Shown piece after piece: positions 10,503 through 21,138 of a stretch of DNA of 64,000 nt. The position numbers and the translations under genes were made by a program. The first letter of the stretch is position 1. Each line of letters opens with the position of its first letter. Source of the stretch: Rhizophagus clarus. Its lineage: Eukaryota > Glomeromycota > Glomeromycetes > Glomerales > Glomeraceae. The notes under the pieces are model-generated. The model was given only the letters and a program-made list of their open reading frames with translations, did not search any database and was not told where the DNA came from. The stretch is from the NCBI GenBank assembly GCA_015698045.1, contig BLAL01000229.1, positions 271,001 through 335,000 on the forward strand. Reading direction: 5' to 3'.

Positions 10503-12887
10503 ATGCCTCGCCACACACGTTCACGTTGTTCCCACTATAATGTCCATTAGAACTGGGCTATGATGGACGAACTTGTTGACATACGCCGAGACAGAAACCG
10601 CGCCTACCACAATATTAATGGTAGAAGCCGCTATGATTTTTGGGACTCTGTTGCCAATAGGTTCATATGACTAATATCTATAATTTCTTTAAAAAAGAAT
10701 TTAAATTCAAGGCAAACGCGTCAAAGTAGCCAATATCTTTATTAATTATTATTTACTCGATACAATTTATAACAAATAAAAAGAAAACAAAAATAAAATA
10801 AAAACTAACTAAAAATAAAGCTATATAGTCTCCTAAGTAAAAATAAAGTAATAAAAATTAATCTAAAAGAATAATCGCATTACACTAAATTTCCCTAGAT
10901 CTTCCCCCTTGATATATTCCAACCAAAGTAGAAGCAATTATGCTAACATAATAACGGATAACACGCCCACTATAAAAATCGACATCCCATCCTGCAGAAG
11001 CTGTTATTAAGTAGCACCGTTAGACGACCCATAAAACCCGACATGATTATACTATGGTAATCCTTGAATCATCGAGTTCTTAATCCAATCAATTCCGGAG
11101 TCATGTGGATTCACGAGATAGGTCAGAGGAGGTAAAGAAGAGAAAGGCACATACGTAGTTGCAGGCAAATTAGAAGGCCGGGGAGTAGTTTTCAATTTGA
11201 GAGTAATATGCATCGCATCTTCCCATCTACTTTTGTCATAGGTACGCAGGTTCCAGATGCATCTTCGAAGTTTATGAACAAAGTTGTTATGAATCGCAGC
11301 TACAACCTTCATAGCCGATTGTCTAGGAATAGATAATTCTACAAACAAATCAATGAAGAGTTTGAGCAGGCAACCCCGAATGAGAGCATACGAGGACCAA
11401 TTAGAAGAGGAGATAGACCAGTAAGAGAGAGAAGAAAGCTTCCTGATCACCGGCGTGGGATCCACATCAGCCAATTCACCAGCTTCGCGAAGCTTGGAGA
11501 ATAAATGATTCTGGTAAGATTGTAAAATCTGGTGCATAGCGGTACGTCGTTTGGAGCAGAGAATAAGGTGCATCAGATCTTCGTTGCGAAGGCAGCAGGA
11601 GCGGCATGTTAAGAGATTAATGTAGAGATCTGGACGTGTAATTTTCAACTTCTCCAGGAGAGGCAAGTCATCGAGGAAAAGCTTGAATTTGAAGGTGTAA
11701 TGTCGTGAAGCGTGGTGAGCTTGAAAGGAAGCGTCATGAGATGGAGAAAAATTAAGGGTGAACCAGGTAAGATCCCAGTCAACGATATAATCATCTCGAT
11801 CAGTCAAACAAAAAGTGAACTGAAAACGGCTAAGTGATAATAGGTCCCTCATGTAGGTAGCCTGATAGTAAGCTTTAAAGAGGCGCCTAGGATTGGATTC
11901 ACAAACAATGTCGTCGTAAACCAAGCGGATACTGTGTGAAGAAGTGAAGATGGCATCAGGAAGGGGAAAAGCATCATCTGACTGATGAGCAGAGTTAGCA
12001 AGAGAGTCGGCAAAATCATTCCAATAATTGCCATCGTGACCTTTGACTTTAACGGGAAAAACAGACAGCCGTTTCTCGCGAACGCAACATTCTATAGAAG
12101 CCCACAGTTCAAAGTTGGTGGTTTTGTAATAGAATCGACTGTTAGTATAAGTAGAAGAAGCGCAAAGACGCAAACCATCTATAGCAGCTTGAGAATCTGT
12201 GTAGATAGAAACAACAGAATCATCAGGAGTAACGCTTAGAGCAGCATAAATCGCAGCGGTTTCAGCTCTAGTAGAGGATGGCCAATTGCGAATAGTGCCA
12301 TGTGCATAAGTAGCAACAGAGTTGAGGAATCCAGCATCAGGGATAATCTGAACCCAGGACCAACCCATTGAGACAGCAGGTGTTCCTAGGTTTATAAGAG
12401 AACCATCAGTATAATACCGGTAGTGAGAACCCAGCAGGAGAACGACAGGAGAGGGAGAATTTAAATTCAAATTAACCAATCCATTTAATTGAATCAGAAT
12501 AAATAGAATATTTCGGATGAGAGTTTCTGGGCAACAGTGCAGCCAAAAGTGGAGGAACCTCATCAGGGATTACCATGTAAGTAAATAAATAAAATTACAT
12601 TCATATAAATTAAATGTATTTATCGAATATTCAAACTGATTTTGATATTTAGAACTATGTTCTTTATCGTAATGGTAACCCTGGGCGGTGGCTGTGGACG
12701 CATACCGGCCAAAGATATTATTGCGAATTTAGAACGAGATTTTGGGAGAGGCCGGGTAATTATACTATAATAAAATTTATAATTAATATTTACGTTCATG
12801 TTTTAAATTTGATAAATTTGATCAATTTTAGTCACGCATGATGATCGTAGGAGAAGGAGAAACTTACCTACGTATCGTAGAAGATAA
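10503..12887 (+). pseudogene. Myb/SANT-like DNA-binding protein, split relic
   Basis: Piece 1 (10503-10670) starts MPRHTRSRCSHYNVH, has a TAG at 10548-10550, then continues NWAMMDELVDIRRDRNRAYH and ends YDFWDSVANR. Piece 2 (12653-12755, spliced to 12832-12887) reads TGQRYYCEFRTRFWERP and ends in an arginine run (RRRRR). DELVDIRRDRN...YDFWDSVANR resembles RLLINERKQRN...RDFWEDIANK of the intact gene at 20071, so they share a domain. The 1.9 kb between the pieces is a LINE fragment on the other strand, with TTCATAT on both sides (10662-10668 and 12600-12606). A stop and the insertion make it a pseudogene. Confidence 0.6.
11052..12563 (-). CDS. RNase H domain protein, tail of a 5'-truncated non-LTR retrotransposon
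   Basis: An open frame of 503 codons carries a type I RNase H fold with all four acidic positions: YYTDGS, RAETAAIY, IYTDSQAA and WNDFADSLAN. RNase H cuts RNA in RNA-DNA hybrids during reverse transcription. Behind it a cysteine/histidine cluster (CRSCC, then HLILC) matches the zinc-binding tail of LINE ORF2 proteins. No reverse transcriptase domain is present, and upstream a second frame (MVIPDEVPPLLAALL) suggests a frameshift near the start, so this is a 5'-truncated LINE copy. It sits between two TTCATAT copies inside the Myb relic. The frame is intact and codon use is richer in GC than the surroundings, so the insertion is fairly young. Expression is unknown. Confidence 0.75.
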   Translation of the reverse strand: MRFLHFWLHCCPETLIRNILFILIQLNGLVNLNLNSPSPVVLLLGSHYRYYTDGSLINLGTPAVSMGWSWVQIIPDAGFLNSVATYAHGTIRNWPSSTRAETAAIYAALSVTPDDSVVSIYTDSQAAIDGLRLCASSTYTNSRFYYKTTNFELWASIECCVREKRLSVFPVKVKGHDGNYWNDFADSLANSAHQSDDAFPLPDAIFTSSHSIRLVYDDIVCESNPRRLFKAYYQATYMRDLLSLSRFQFTFCLTDRDDYIVDWDLTWFTLNFSPSHDASFQAHHASRHYTFKFKLFLDDLPLLEKLKITRPDLYINLLTCRSCCLRNEDLMHLILCSKRRTAMHQILQSYQNHLFSKLREAGELADVDPTPVIRKLSSLSYWSISSSNWSSYALIRGCLLKLFIDLFVELSIPRQSAMKVVAAIHNNFVHKLRRCIWNLRTYDKSRWEDAMHITLKLKTTPRPSNLPATTYVPFSSLPPLTYLVNPHDSGIDWIKNSMIQGLP

Positions 12888-13269
12888 TTATTTTTATTTT
12901 TTTATTTATTAAGTGAGTAGCTAGGCCTAGTCCGTACCAAATATCTGCTGGAGACTCACATTTTTTTGGGCTGTGACTGATACTGACGTTCACGCCGTAC
13001 AGCCTGGGTACTATTTTATAAAATAGTAGCGAACAAGTATCAAATGTGTATTTTTTTATTAAGTTATAATAAAAATTAGAATTTACTTTAATTTTAACAT
13101 AAAAATTGTAAATGATAAAAAATTCGTAAATAAAAATAAATTTGTTTTCCCAAACTTAAAAAAAAAGGTGTTTATATAAAAGAAAAGGTGTTTATATTAT
13201 TTTTGATTATTCAATAGTATCACATGCCCCTTGTATACGTTCTACTGCATACGCAGCTTTAACGATCGA

Positions 13270-13620
13270 ATAGTAATATTAAATTTTCGAAATATTTTAA
13301 CCATAATATTACGCAGGTTTACAGTCTCGTAAATTTTCGAAATATTTCAACCGTAATATTACGCAGGTTTACAGTTTCGTAAATTTTCAAAATATTTCAA
13401 CCGTAATATTACGCAGATTTACAGTCTCGTAAATTTTCGAAATATTTTGACCGTAATATTGCATAAATCTTACGATATTGAAAACTTGCGTAATATTTTG
13501 ACCGTAATATCACATAAATCTTACAAAATTGTAAACTTATGTAATATTTCGAAATTTTTCGAAATATTATGCCATAAACTTTCGTAAACTTACAAAATCG
13601 TAAATTTACGCAATTTTTCG
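13270..13620. repeat. Right subterminal array, mirror of the left one
   Basis: Three or four copies of a roughly 60-bp unit (CCGTAATATTACGCAGGTTT with ACAGTCTCGTAAATTTTCGA) lie just inside the right TIR of the nested element. Confidence 0.75.
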
Positions 13621-15271
13621 CCCTATAAAATTTCCTGATGTACTTAATAGCTTTTTTGATATTAATTGGTGGCTTACTATTGCCTGTTTCTTGTTAAAAA
13701 TCAAAGGCTTTGATACGGTTTTGAAGGAGCAATTTTCGATAGTGTGCCTATGAATATACAAATATACAGTAGTAAGTTAACTTTGTAATAATTAAATAAT
13801 TGCATTAAAATTTTTAGAGTTATTTACCTTAAAACTATTGATAATACCTTTATCACATGGTTGTAGGTGCGCGGTTGTATTAGGAGGTAAAAACTTAATT
13901 TCTATATTAGTTAATTTCACACCTTCATATAAAGCATGAACAGGGGCATTATCTACAAGAAGAAGAATTTTTCTTTCTTTTAATCTCATTGTTGCATCAA
14001 GCTGACGAATCCAGTCATTCCAAATCGAAACTTGCATCCAGGCTTTTACATTCCAGTAATATTCTACTGATAAGGATAACTTTGGTAAGTTTTTTAAGGG
14101 ACGGGGGTTTTTATATTTATGAATGAATGCTGGTTTAAGCTTTTCTGTACCAGTTGCATTAGAACAAAGAAGAATTGTCACCCAATCTTTTGATTGTTTT
14201 CTTCCAGATACAGGTTTATTAGAAATTGTTCTTTTAGGTTCTATTTTCCAATACAGTCCAGTTTCATCACAATTGAAAACATCATTAAGACTATATTCAC
14301 GAATCAAGTCTTGAAGCTCCTCCCTAAATTCATCAAGTTTTTCAAGTGGTGCACTTGCAGCTTCTCCTTGCTTTAAATAACAAGAAAGATTATGTCTTTT
14401 TTTAAATCTGCCAATCCAACTATTACTTCCTTTAAAATTTTCGATCCTATATAGAGATGCAAACATCATGGCTTTTTCATGTAATACTTGATCACTAATA
14501 TCAACACCATTTTCCAAAGCTTTTAATACCCATAATGTAAGTGCTTCTTCAATTTCTGGAAAAATCGCCTTAACTTATCTTTTGCCTTTAGCTTCAGGTG
14601 CTTGAGGATTAATTTCAAACCACTTTTGTGAATTTTTTAACGTATTACTAATACATCCTTCACTAACATCAAATAATTTTGCTAGTTCTTTATTTTTTAT
14701 AGAAGGTTCAGTAGCTTTTTTAAGTTATATTTCGTGTTTTTGGGCAAGAAACAAGGAAGCTCTTTTGGACAAAATTTTTTCTTGGGATATTTTACCTTTG
14801 CCTATGGCTATTTGAGTACGCAAAATTTTTATATTTTGAGTTTTAGGCATAGTAGCGTTAACGTGTGAAAAAAATAATTAACTGTTATTTTTATTACAAT
14901 CAAAGATAAATATGATATTTTCCCTTTTTAGTTTAAATCACGAAATTTTTCTAGCTTCTAAAGGCAAATTGAATATTCAAATAAATTCATATGATCAAAA
15001 ATTCACTAATTAATTGTGTAACATTTTAAAAATTCATTATAGTGAAAATCTTCATTATATCGAGAATCATTTTATTAATACTGGTTCCAGAAAATAAATT
15101 CGAATTACGAGTTACAGAGAATTTATTATAAAAATTCACTATATCAAGAGTTATTATTTATAAAAAAAACCGTACCTGGACTTTTCTTTACTATAGCAAA
15201 TTATTCACTATATAAAAATTCACTATAGGAAGGGTGAACTGTATACAATATTTTTTCAAGCTCCTCATAAC

Positions 15272-18200
15272 TCACTTTTTTTTTAATGTGCCATCCTCAC
15301 TTAAGTCCTGCGAATCCTGAGAAACTTTATCTAGATCTGGTAAATCACCACAATCAGGGGTAATATTCGCGCAATTCACCTCAAGCTTGTTTTTAACCTT
15401 ATGCATGGTGACCAGGATAATATAATCTTTTCTATTAAAAGGAATCTTTAGCTCATTTGTATTCCAGTCCACTGCGCACCCATATTTCTTTAGGAGTTGG
15501 TTAGAAAATATTAGCATTGGCTTATGATAATCTACAACTATAAAATCTTCATGAATAGTGAGTTCAGGAGCTAAAGTAATTGGCAAATTGCAGGCAACAC
15601 CAATAGATTCACTAAGGTCATGTTTTTCAGATTCATCTATTTTAGCTTTAAGACGAACAACAATGTTCTTTGTTATAATTGGAGGCTCTGCCTCAGAATC
15701 AAAAGTCATGGCAGGAATCTTTAAGCGCTTGATTTTACACTCCACAGTCGCAATACTGGTTTTCAGCTCCTTCTTCTGAACAAAATCAATCTCCATAGGA
15801 CCATCTAAAGACTCCTCCTCTATGCTGGACTTATCTGAATCTTTGGAAGATGCCAGTGTATCATTTTGAGATACTATCTTTTCCACCACTATCTGTTTGG
15901 ACGTAATGAGACTGGAATCTTAGAAAAAATGTAGAGGAAAAATTAATCTAAGTTCACTATGAAGGACTTTACGAATAGTTTCCTCTAGTGGTACTTTAAA
16001 CATCACTTTAGAGGACGATTCTATAGATGATCCCTTTGGGATCGATTCACCCACCTTCTTCACTTTTTTTTTGACTTAGCTATATGAACATTAAGACCAC
16101 CATCAGAATCAGAAGAATCAGAAGAATTTGTATCAGAATTGGAACTATCGCTAGAAGAAGTATTGTCTGAAGAAGAATCTGGTTCTATAGCGAGATTGAT
16201 TTTACCTTTCTTTGACTTCTTGCTTTTCTTTTTCTTCTTTCGAGGACACTTACAGGAAGTGTGTTCAAATTTACCGCACTTGGTACATTTCTTAACAGCA
16301 CTTCTAACAGCAGATTTGATAGCATTTATTGTAACATTATTTAGTGTCATATTGGCCATAATATCTGTAATATCATCTACAGGATCATAATCATAATCTT
16401 CGTCAAGACCTTCATTGGCTCTCACTCTTGCTATATCTTTCAAAAAATGTATAATAGTATGATCTTCTGCTTTCTTATCGACTAATTTTTTACTATTATC
16501 CAGAGTTTTAGACGCTCGAGACATAGTCTCCTGCAATGATTTAATAGCAGATAGTAAATTGCTGTTTTGTTGAGTTGGCTGAGGTTGAACAGATGCCATT
16601 GAAGTTTTTATCAAATCCTTGATTTCATTTTTAGTCATCCCTGATTTGCTAGTTTCTACATAAGGGTTGGCTATATAAGGGTTGGCCGCCGGAAAAATTG
16701 GAATAGAATCTTTTGGGATAATGTAAATTTTTCTGCTTCAGCTAAGACATCTACAATATTATCATGTGTATCATGAAATTTAGCAATCATTCGAAGATTA
16801 TACTGGTTCATAAGACTTAAGCCACGAATTAATTGCTCTTTTTGTTGCTCAGGAGTCATTTCGGCTAATTTACCAATCTTTTTGATTCGAGCGAAAAACT
16901 CTTCAATACCCATATCCCCTTGCATAAGTTGGCCAAAAACTACCGTCTATTTTAAGTGTTCGACAGTCATATAGGCAGTTTTGAGTAAGTATATAAGCTG
17001 ACCAAGTGTGATATTAGGAGCAATTGTGACAGCAGGAAATCCACCACCAGCATTAGATGCTACTGATGCATTATTTGTAGGCTCGCTACCAGCAATAGAC
17101 CAGTTTTCATCCCACATTCCATCAGAAATGATATCAGCACCAGTTGCGGTACCTGCTCCAATTCTACCAATTTCAGCGGTCACCTTACCTTGGAATTGTC
17201 CCGCAGTATTCAAACCACCAACCTGACCACCTCCATTTCCAGCAGCCAAAGTTCTAACAGCAGTTAAATTAGCTACACCTAAATTATCTGAGATATTACT
17301 ACATTTCCAATTCTTGCTTTTGATGCAAGTTTCATATCATTGCTTAGCAGGTCCTTCAAGACAAGATATTAATAAACCTAAAGTCTCTGCTCTTCTGGCA
17401 GCCTGACCTGCTCCAGGAGTTACATTTATTTGATTAGCTACTACATATCTTTGAAAGTCTTTGAGAAAGTTCTTTGGATTTTCACCAGGACGTCCATAAA
17501 ATATTGGGGGTCTGTATCCTACCATTCCTATTTGTTATATGTTTGGTGGGTTATTTTGTAATACAAATATTTGTCCTTGCAAATTTAAAATATTTTGGCG
17601 TTCGGCATGGGTCTTATTTTTCTATTTCTCATAACATTCATAAAGCCTGTCCTAATTAAACTCCAATAAACCTACATCTCCTCTACTTCGTTGTAGATGG
17701 TGGGCATTTCGCTAATATAGCAGTCATAAGGCAAAGTTTTCTTGTACCAATGCACTTATATGAGCCTACTTTCTTGTTGTATTATTTATCATTCTATTTA
17801 CTTGACTTTGGGTATTAGCCTGCAACTGCTGAAGATCACCAACAACCCTACCCATTGCCGCTTCAGCAAGATCACTTCGTGTAATAGCAAGATCCTGCTC
17901 AGCTTTTACATCATAGCGCCTTCTCTGTTTACAGATTAAATCCTGATACAAAATATTCTCTTTTCGACGTACCTGCCTTGTCGCCCTTTTTATTTGATCT
18001 ATTAAAATATTCCTGGTCGTTGTCCTATTTTTCACATAACCATCTATAGCATTTGCTAGCTCTGTGATGTTAGCTATTTCTAAGTTAATATTAGGATTAT
18101 ACAAGTCTGAAGAATTTTCCCGTTCAGGTGTATTTTTTCGTGATGTGATGACTCTAATCTGGCATTGTAGTCTATCAACCTACTCTTCAGATTCTACTAA

Positions 18201-19530
18201 CCGCTTTTCTAAAACAGAGATATAGTTTTCCTTATCTCGTACATCCTTCTTAGCTTGATATAGCCGACTTTTTAGGCTGGAGATTTCAGACTTCAACTCT
18301 ACTATCTCTTCTTTCAAAGCGTTCTCAGGACGCTCTATTTCCCTATTGAGAACTTGGATTTCCTGTTCACACTGGGGATAATCTCGCTCCAGTTGGTTAA
18401 TTCGACTTTCATTCTGACGGTTAAGATCTATCTCTGTTTGCAATACACTACGAAGATGGTAGTTTTCCTCCTCCAGTTCAGCTTTATATTCTTCACATGT
18501 TCTTCTCTGTCTTGGATGAGGCCTCTAAAATGCCATTCTTTTTTGTGATTATAAAAGAGAATTGGAATGAGCCAACCCCAAATTTTAATAGACCCTGATG
18601 AGGCTCAAAGAATCAAAAAAAATATCATATTGTGTGAAATATATTATCGTCCCCCTGGCTATTACTCTAACCCTAAATCATTGAGAGATGCGTGTAAAAA
18701 GAAGGAGCATCGATTCCGCCTGAATGAATGCAAAGAATTTTTGGAAAATCAGCAATCACACCAAATCTATATGCCCCACCAAAACATATTCCTAGAGTCA
18801 GTTATGGGAAAATAACACAATCAAATTGTGTTCACCAGTGCGATATAATGTTTCTTACTCACAATTACTACAAAGGTAAGACCTATAAAGTGGTATTTAA
18901 TATAATAGACTGCACTTATCGATATAAGGCTTCGGTTCCACTCACATCGAAGAAAAGTTCAGAAGTCGCTAAAGCAAGCTCTTTTTCTGCCTCCTGCACC
19001 TGCAACTTTAGGTCCTCAATTTCACCTCACAATTTCTTATTCGCATTATTCCGCTCCCTATATTCATTTTCTATATCTAGCATAAATTTCTCAAAAGTTC
19101 GTCTATTATAATCGAGTAGGTGCTGGGATAGTACTTTAAGCTCATTCATAACCCAGTGATCATTTTCTTCTTCATTATCATACTTTAGTGCCTGTTTTGA
19201 AGAACCCCTCTGGTCCAGCCAGGTGTTGTTCATTTGAACTCCAATGTCAGTAACAAATATGACTGGAAAAGCTGGGAATACATTACATTCTGGCCAGCTT
19301 CGAGGACGCAATACTTTTTCCTGAGACATAGTTTTACGTTTCTTCCTATTTAATGAATTCTCATAAACCTCTAATGTATGCCTCAAATAAGATTCAATTC
19401 ATTCAGATTTCTCAGAAATAGCTTCTAATGGAACAGGATCTTTAGAATGTCGTAAGAGTCTCTCAGACGCTCTTTTGACAAGACTTTCAGGTAGTCTATC
19501 AATAATACATTTATAGTTAGAATGGAACAT
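15272..19530 (-). pseudogene. Gag-like gene with zinc knuckle and protease-like region, heavily broken
   Basis: A minus-strand reading runs from ATG 19530 to 15272 through several frames. In order: an N-terminal domain (IIDRLPESLVKRASERLLRH), long coiled coils (19.3-17.8 kb), a conserved segment starting MVGYRPPIFYGRPGENPKNF, Gag-like helices (MGIEEFFARIKKIGKLAEMT), a CCHC knuckle (CTKCGKFEHTSCKC), a Ser/Asp tail and a protease-like C-terminus (LLKKYGCAVDWNTNELKI). I do not see the DTG active site. In-frame stops: 19399-19401, 19027-19029, near 18180, one at about 17335 that replaces Trp in a QWYE-like motif, and one near 16945. There are also frameshifts near 16700 and 15900-16060 and an inserted integrase piece at 18.55-18.96 kb. 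No LTRs were found. It starts 30 bp from the right end of the pogo element. It resembles a family I recall as repeated in Rhizophagus; this copy is dead. Confidence 0.7.
18567..18965 (+). pseudogene. N-terminal fragment of a retroviral/Polinton-like integrase
   Basis: The plus strand encodes, from ATG 18567, IYYRPPGYYSNPKSLRDACK (an HTH-like start) and FLENQQSHQIYMP. After a frameshift near 18775 it continues HIPRVSYGKITQSNCVHQCD, then IIDCTYRYKASVPLTSKKSS. The Asp of QCDIMF fits the first catalytic acid of the rve core. The other two are missing because the sequence returns to antisense Gag after about 18965. The pattern of a helical N-terminus, then D..., IIDC..RYKASVPL, resembles Maverick/Polinton and related integrases. 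The fragment sits in the Gag pseudogene in opposite orientation. Confidence 0.55.
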
Positions 19531-20070
19531 TTTATTAGATATAATTTGCACAAAAAAAAAAAGTTTGCATGCAAAATTCATCTATAGCTGATAGGTCCTA
19601 TTTTTTACGCGCTTATATCGCGGATTGCGTCATATCTGGTAATGGGGTTAGACTCTGATCGCGTGATCATTGGTCACCAGAATAGGCAGATTATGCAATA
19701 GTATATATAAAGCATTTTACAATTTTACTAGGCGATCATGTATGTAAATTATATAGCTATTCATTTCGCAAAAAAATAAAGTATGTTTGGCTAAATATTA
19801 TACACTATAATAAAACCATATTCATTTTTATTCCTCCCCAGTTCCCTGCCAGTTCCTCGATAGTTCTAGGAATGTTCCAGGCGCCTTCGGCGAGTTGCTA
19901 TAAATCACGAGATGATCGGCCAATCAGATTTCACCTCCCTTGATCTATAGACATGATAGCCAAGCCACCGTTAAATCATTACATTGATCAATTAATTTGT
20001 CTCGACACATCACTCGATATTTTTTTATAAAACAGTCACTCCTTAGAGAATCTTCCCACTATGTATAAAA
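19531..20070. other. Intergenic, promoter side of the Myb/SANT gene
   Basis: It contains a small hairpin (GGCGCCTTCGGCGAG near 19888) of a kind also seen near 22675. A TATA-like TATAAAA lies just before the ATG at 20071. No gene is seen. Confidence 0.4.
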
Positions 20071-20814
20071 ATGTCTTCTATCGAGTGGTCTGAAGCTCAA
20101 CTTCGCCTTCTTATTAACGAACGAAAGCAAAGAAATACCGAATACCATGCCACCTCAAATAAGAAGAAACGAGATTTCTGGGAAGATATCGCTAATAAGT
20201 TGAACGAACGAGAAAATACAAACTATTTCAGAGGGGATGACTGTCATAAGAAGTTTTTAGGCCTCACGAAAGCTTTTTATGTAAGTTAGTATTTGTTTGG
20301 GAATCTGGCTGGTCAATATACTAATTATTATTTTTATTATTTATTAGACGGCAAAAAAATATAGAGAAGGAAAAGGAGATAAGAAAAGTTTGATTGGGGA
20401 GAAGATATATAAGGAATTTTCAACGAAGTTCTGGCTAAAGCCAGGTATTTTATATGCACAGCTCCTTCGGTAGAAATTTACTGAAATAAATAGTTTGACT
20501 TATTTATTTAATAACGAATCTATTTAATATAACTAGTATCATCTTTTGATCAAGCTCACAATGAAAGTGTTAGGAGGTTGAGTAGTGCGAGTTCATCAGC
20601 TAGTACACACCCAAGTTCCTCTTCAGAGAGAAAATCCGTCACATGTTCCTCTGATGTTTCTCCTGTTACATCAAGACCAGTAACACCATCAACTATCGAA
20701 ACACCTCCCATCTCCAGATCAGTAACTCCAACCATCCCTTCTTTTTCTCAAAATGCGAATGTGATCAACGTTACTATTAATTATGGCGGAGGAATAGATG
20801 AGAAACATGAATAA
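20071..20814 (+). CDS. Myb/SANT-like DNA-binding protein, three exons
   Basis: Exons 20071-20280, 20348-20444 and 20537-20814 join in frame (introns gtaagt...tag and gtattt...tag, 67 and 92 bp) to give 194 residues. Residues 1-100 form a trihelix/Myb-SANT-like domain with its spaced tryptophans: IEWSEAQLRLLINER, RDFWEDIANKLNER, then YREGKGDKKSLIG and FWLKP. The tail is Ser/Thr/Pro-rich and disordered. Such domains bind DNA in transcription factors and also occur as accessory proteins of some transposons. It lies alone on the plus strand beside a mainly minus-strand block. The relic at 10503 has the same domain. All splice sites and the frame are intact, so it is probably functional; the target is unknown. 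Confidence 0.7.
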
Positions 20815-21138
20815 GTTTTTTAGCGTTTCTATAATGTTTTAGCAAATTTTATATTTTTCATGACTGTAAACGCGAAGCAATAGATTACAAAGCAAATGAA
20901 ATATTTTATTCTGTAAATATCCAGTTATGTTAGTAGAATATGAAAACAAATGTAATTAATGAATATTGATATCTCTTGTAAAACACATAACACGTTTAAA
21001 AACTCAAAGTAAAATCTTTATTATAATTTTGTAAAATTATACATGAGAAAGGGCCGGTCGGCTAAGATATTGGAGTAGATCTCGTTTAAAGGGAGGAATC
21101 ACGCCGGTCCCTAAGCCAAATATGGCGGTTCCTTCTCA
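20815..21138. other. Convergent 3' region
   Basis: It holds a perfect inverted repeat (ATAATTTTGTAAAATTAT, about 21022-21040) between two converging genes. Nothing else is seen. Confidence 0.4.

Larger units (their letters stand above)
8614..13640. mobile_element. Second TIR element nested in the transposase gene
   Basis: The ends are inverted repeats: left CATCAGGAAATTTTATAG, right its complement CTATAAAATTTCCTGATG. They are flanked by TA (8612-8613 and 13641-13642), which suggests a Tc1/mariner-like insertion. The inner flanks (about 8640-9010 and 13270-13620) are arrays of cgtaatatttcgtaattttacg-type words in opposite orientation, so the element could fold back. It has no transposase of its own that I can see. 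It holds a Myb/SANT-like relic and a LINE tail. Confidence 0.85.
7938..14850 (-). pseudogene. Pogo/Tigger transposase (HTH, CENP-B-like and DDD domains), broken
   Basis: The frame starts at ATG 14850. Exon 1 runs to 13828, an 80-bp intron (gtaaat...tag) spans 13748-13827, and exon 2 goes from 13747 into the insertion site at 13641. It resumes at 8613 in the same frame, so precise loss of the insert would join IKKAIK to YVVSAWNK. Seen in order: an N-terminal helix-turn-helix (KNKELAKLFDVSEGCISNTL), a CENP-B-like domain (IFPEIEEALTLW to SWIGRFKKRHNL), the catalytic core with acidic residues in NCDETG, VDNAPVH and QPCDKGI, and an acidic C-terminus. Damage: in-frame TAA at 14725-14727, 14575-14577 and 13694-13696, the 5-kb insertion, and a probable frameshift near 8075-8090. 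After it, another frame continues (VKDNIIDVDN) to about 7938. It cannot make transposase as it stands, although all three catalytic acids remain. Confidence 0.85.
7625..15241 (-). mobile_element. Pogo/Tigger-type DNA transposon, interrupted
   Basis: The ends are inverted repeats: the left starts CAGTTCACCC and continues ctatagtgaat, and the right end is its complement (attcactatag...GGGTGAACTG). TA lies directly outside both ends (7623-7624 and 15242-15243), the duplication expected for Tc1/mariner-pogo elements. Related attcactata words recur just inside both ends. The element encodes one minus-strand transposase, now broken, and carries a second complete TIR element at 8614-13640. Without that insert it would be about 2.6 kb. 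Confidence 0.88.

Noticed and set aside
15272..19600. LTR retrotransposon with long terminal repeats
   Set aside because: I looked for matching ends around the Gag-like gene and found none; no RT or RNase H domain is adjacent.
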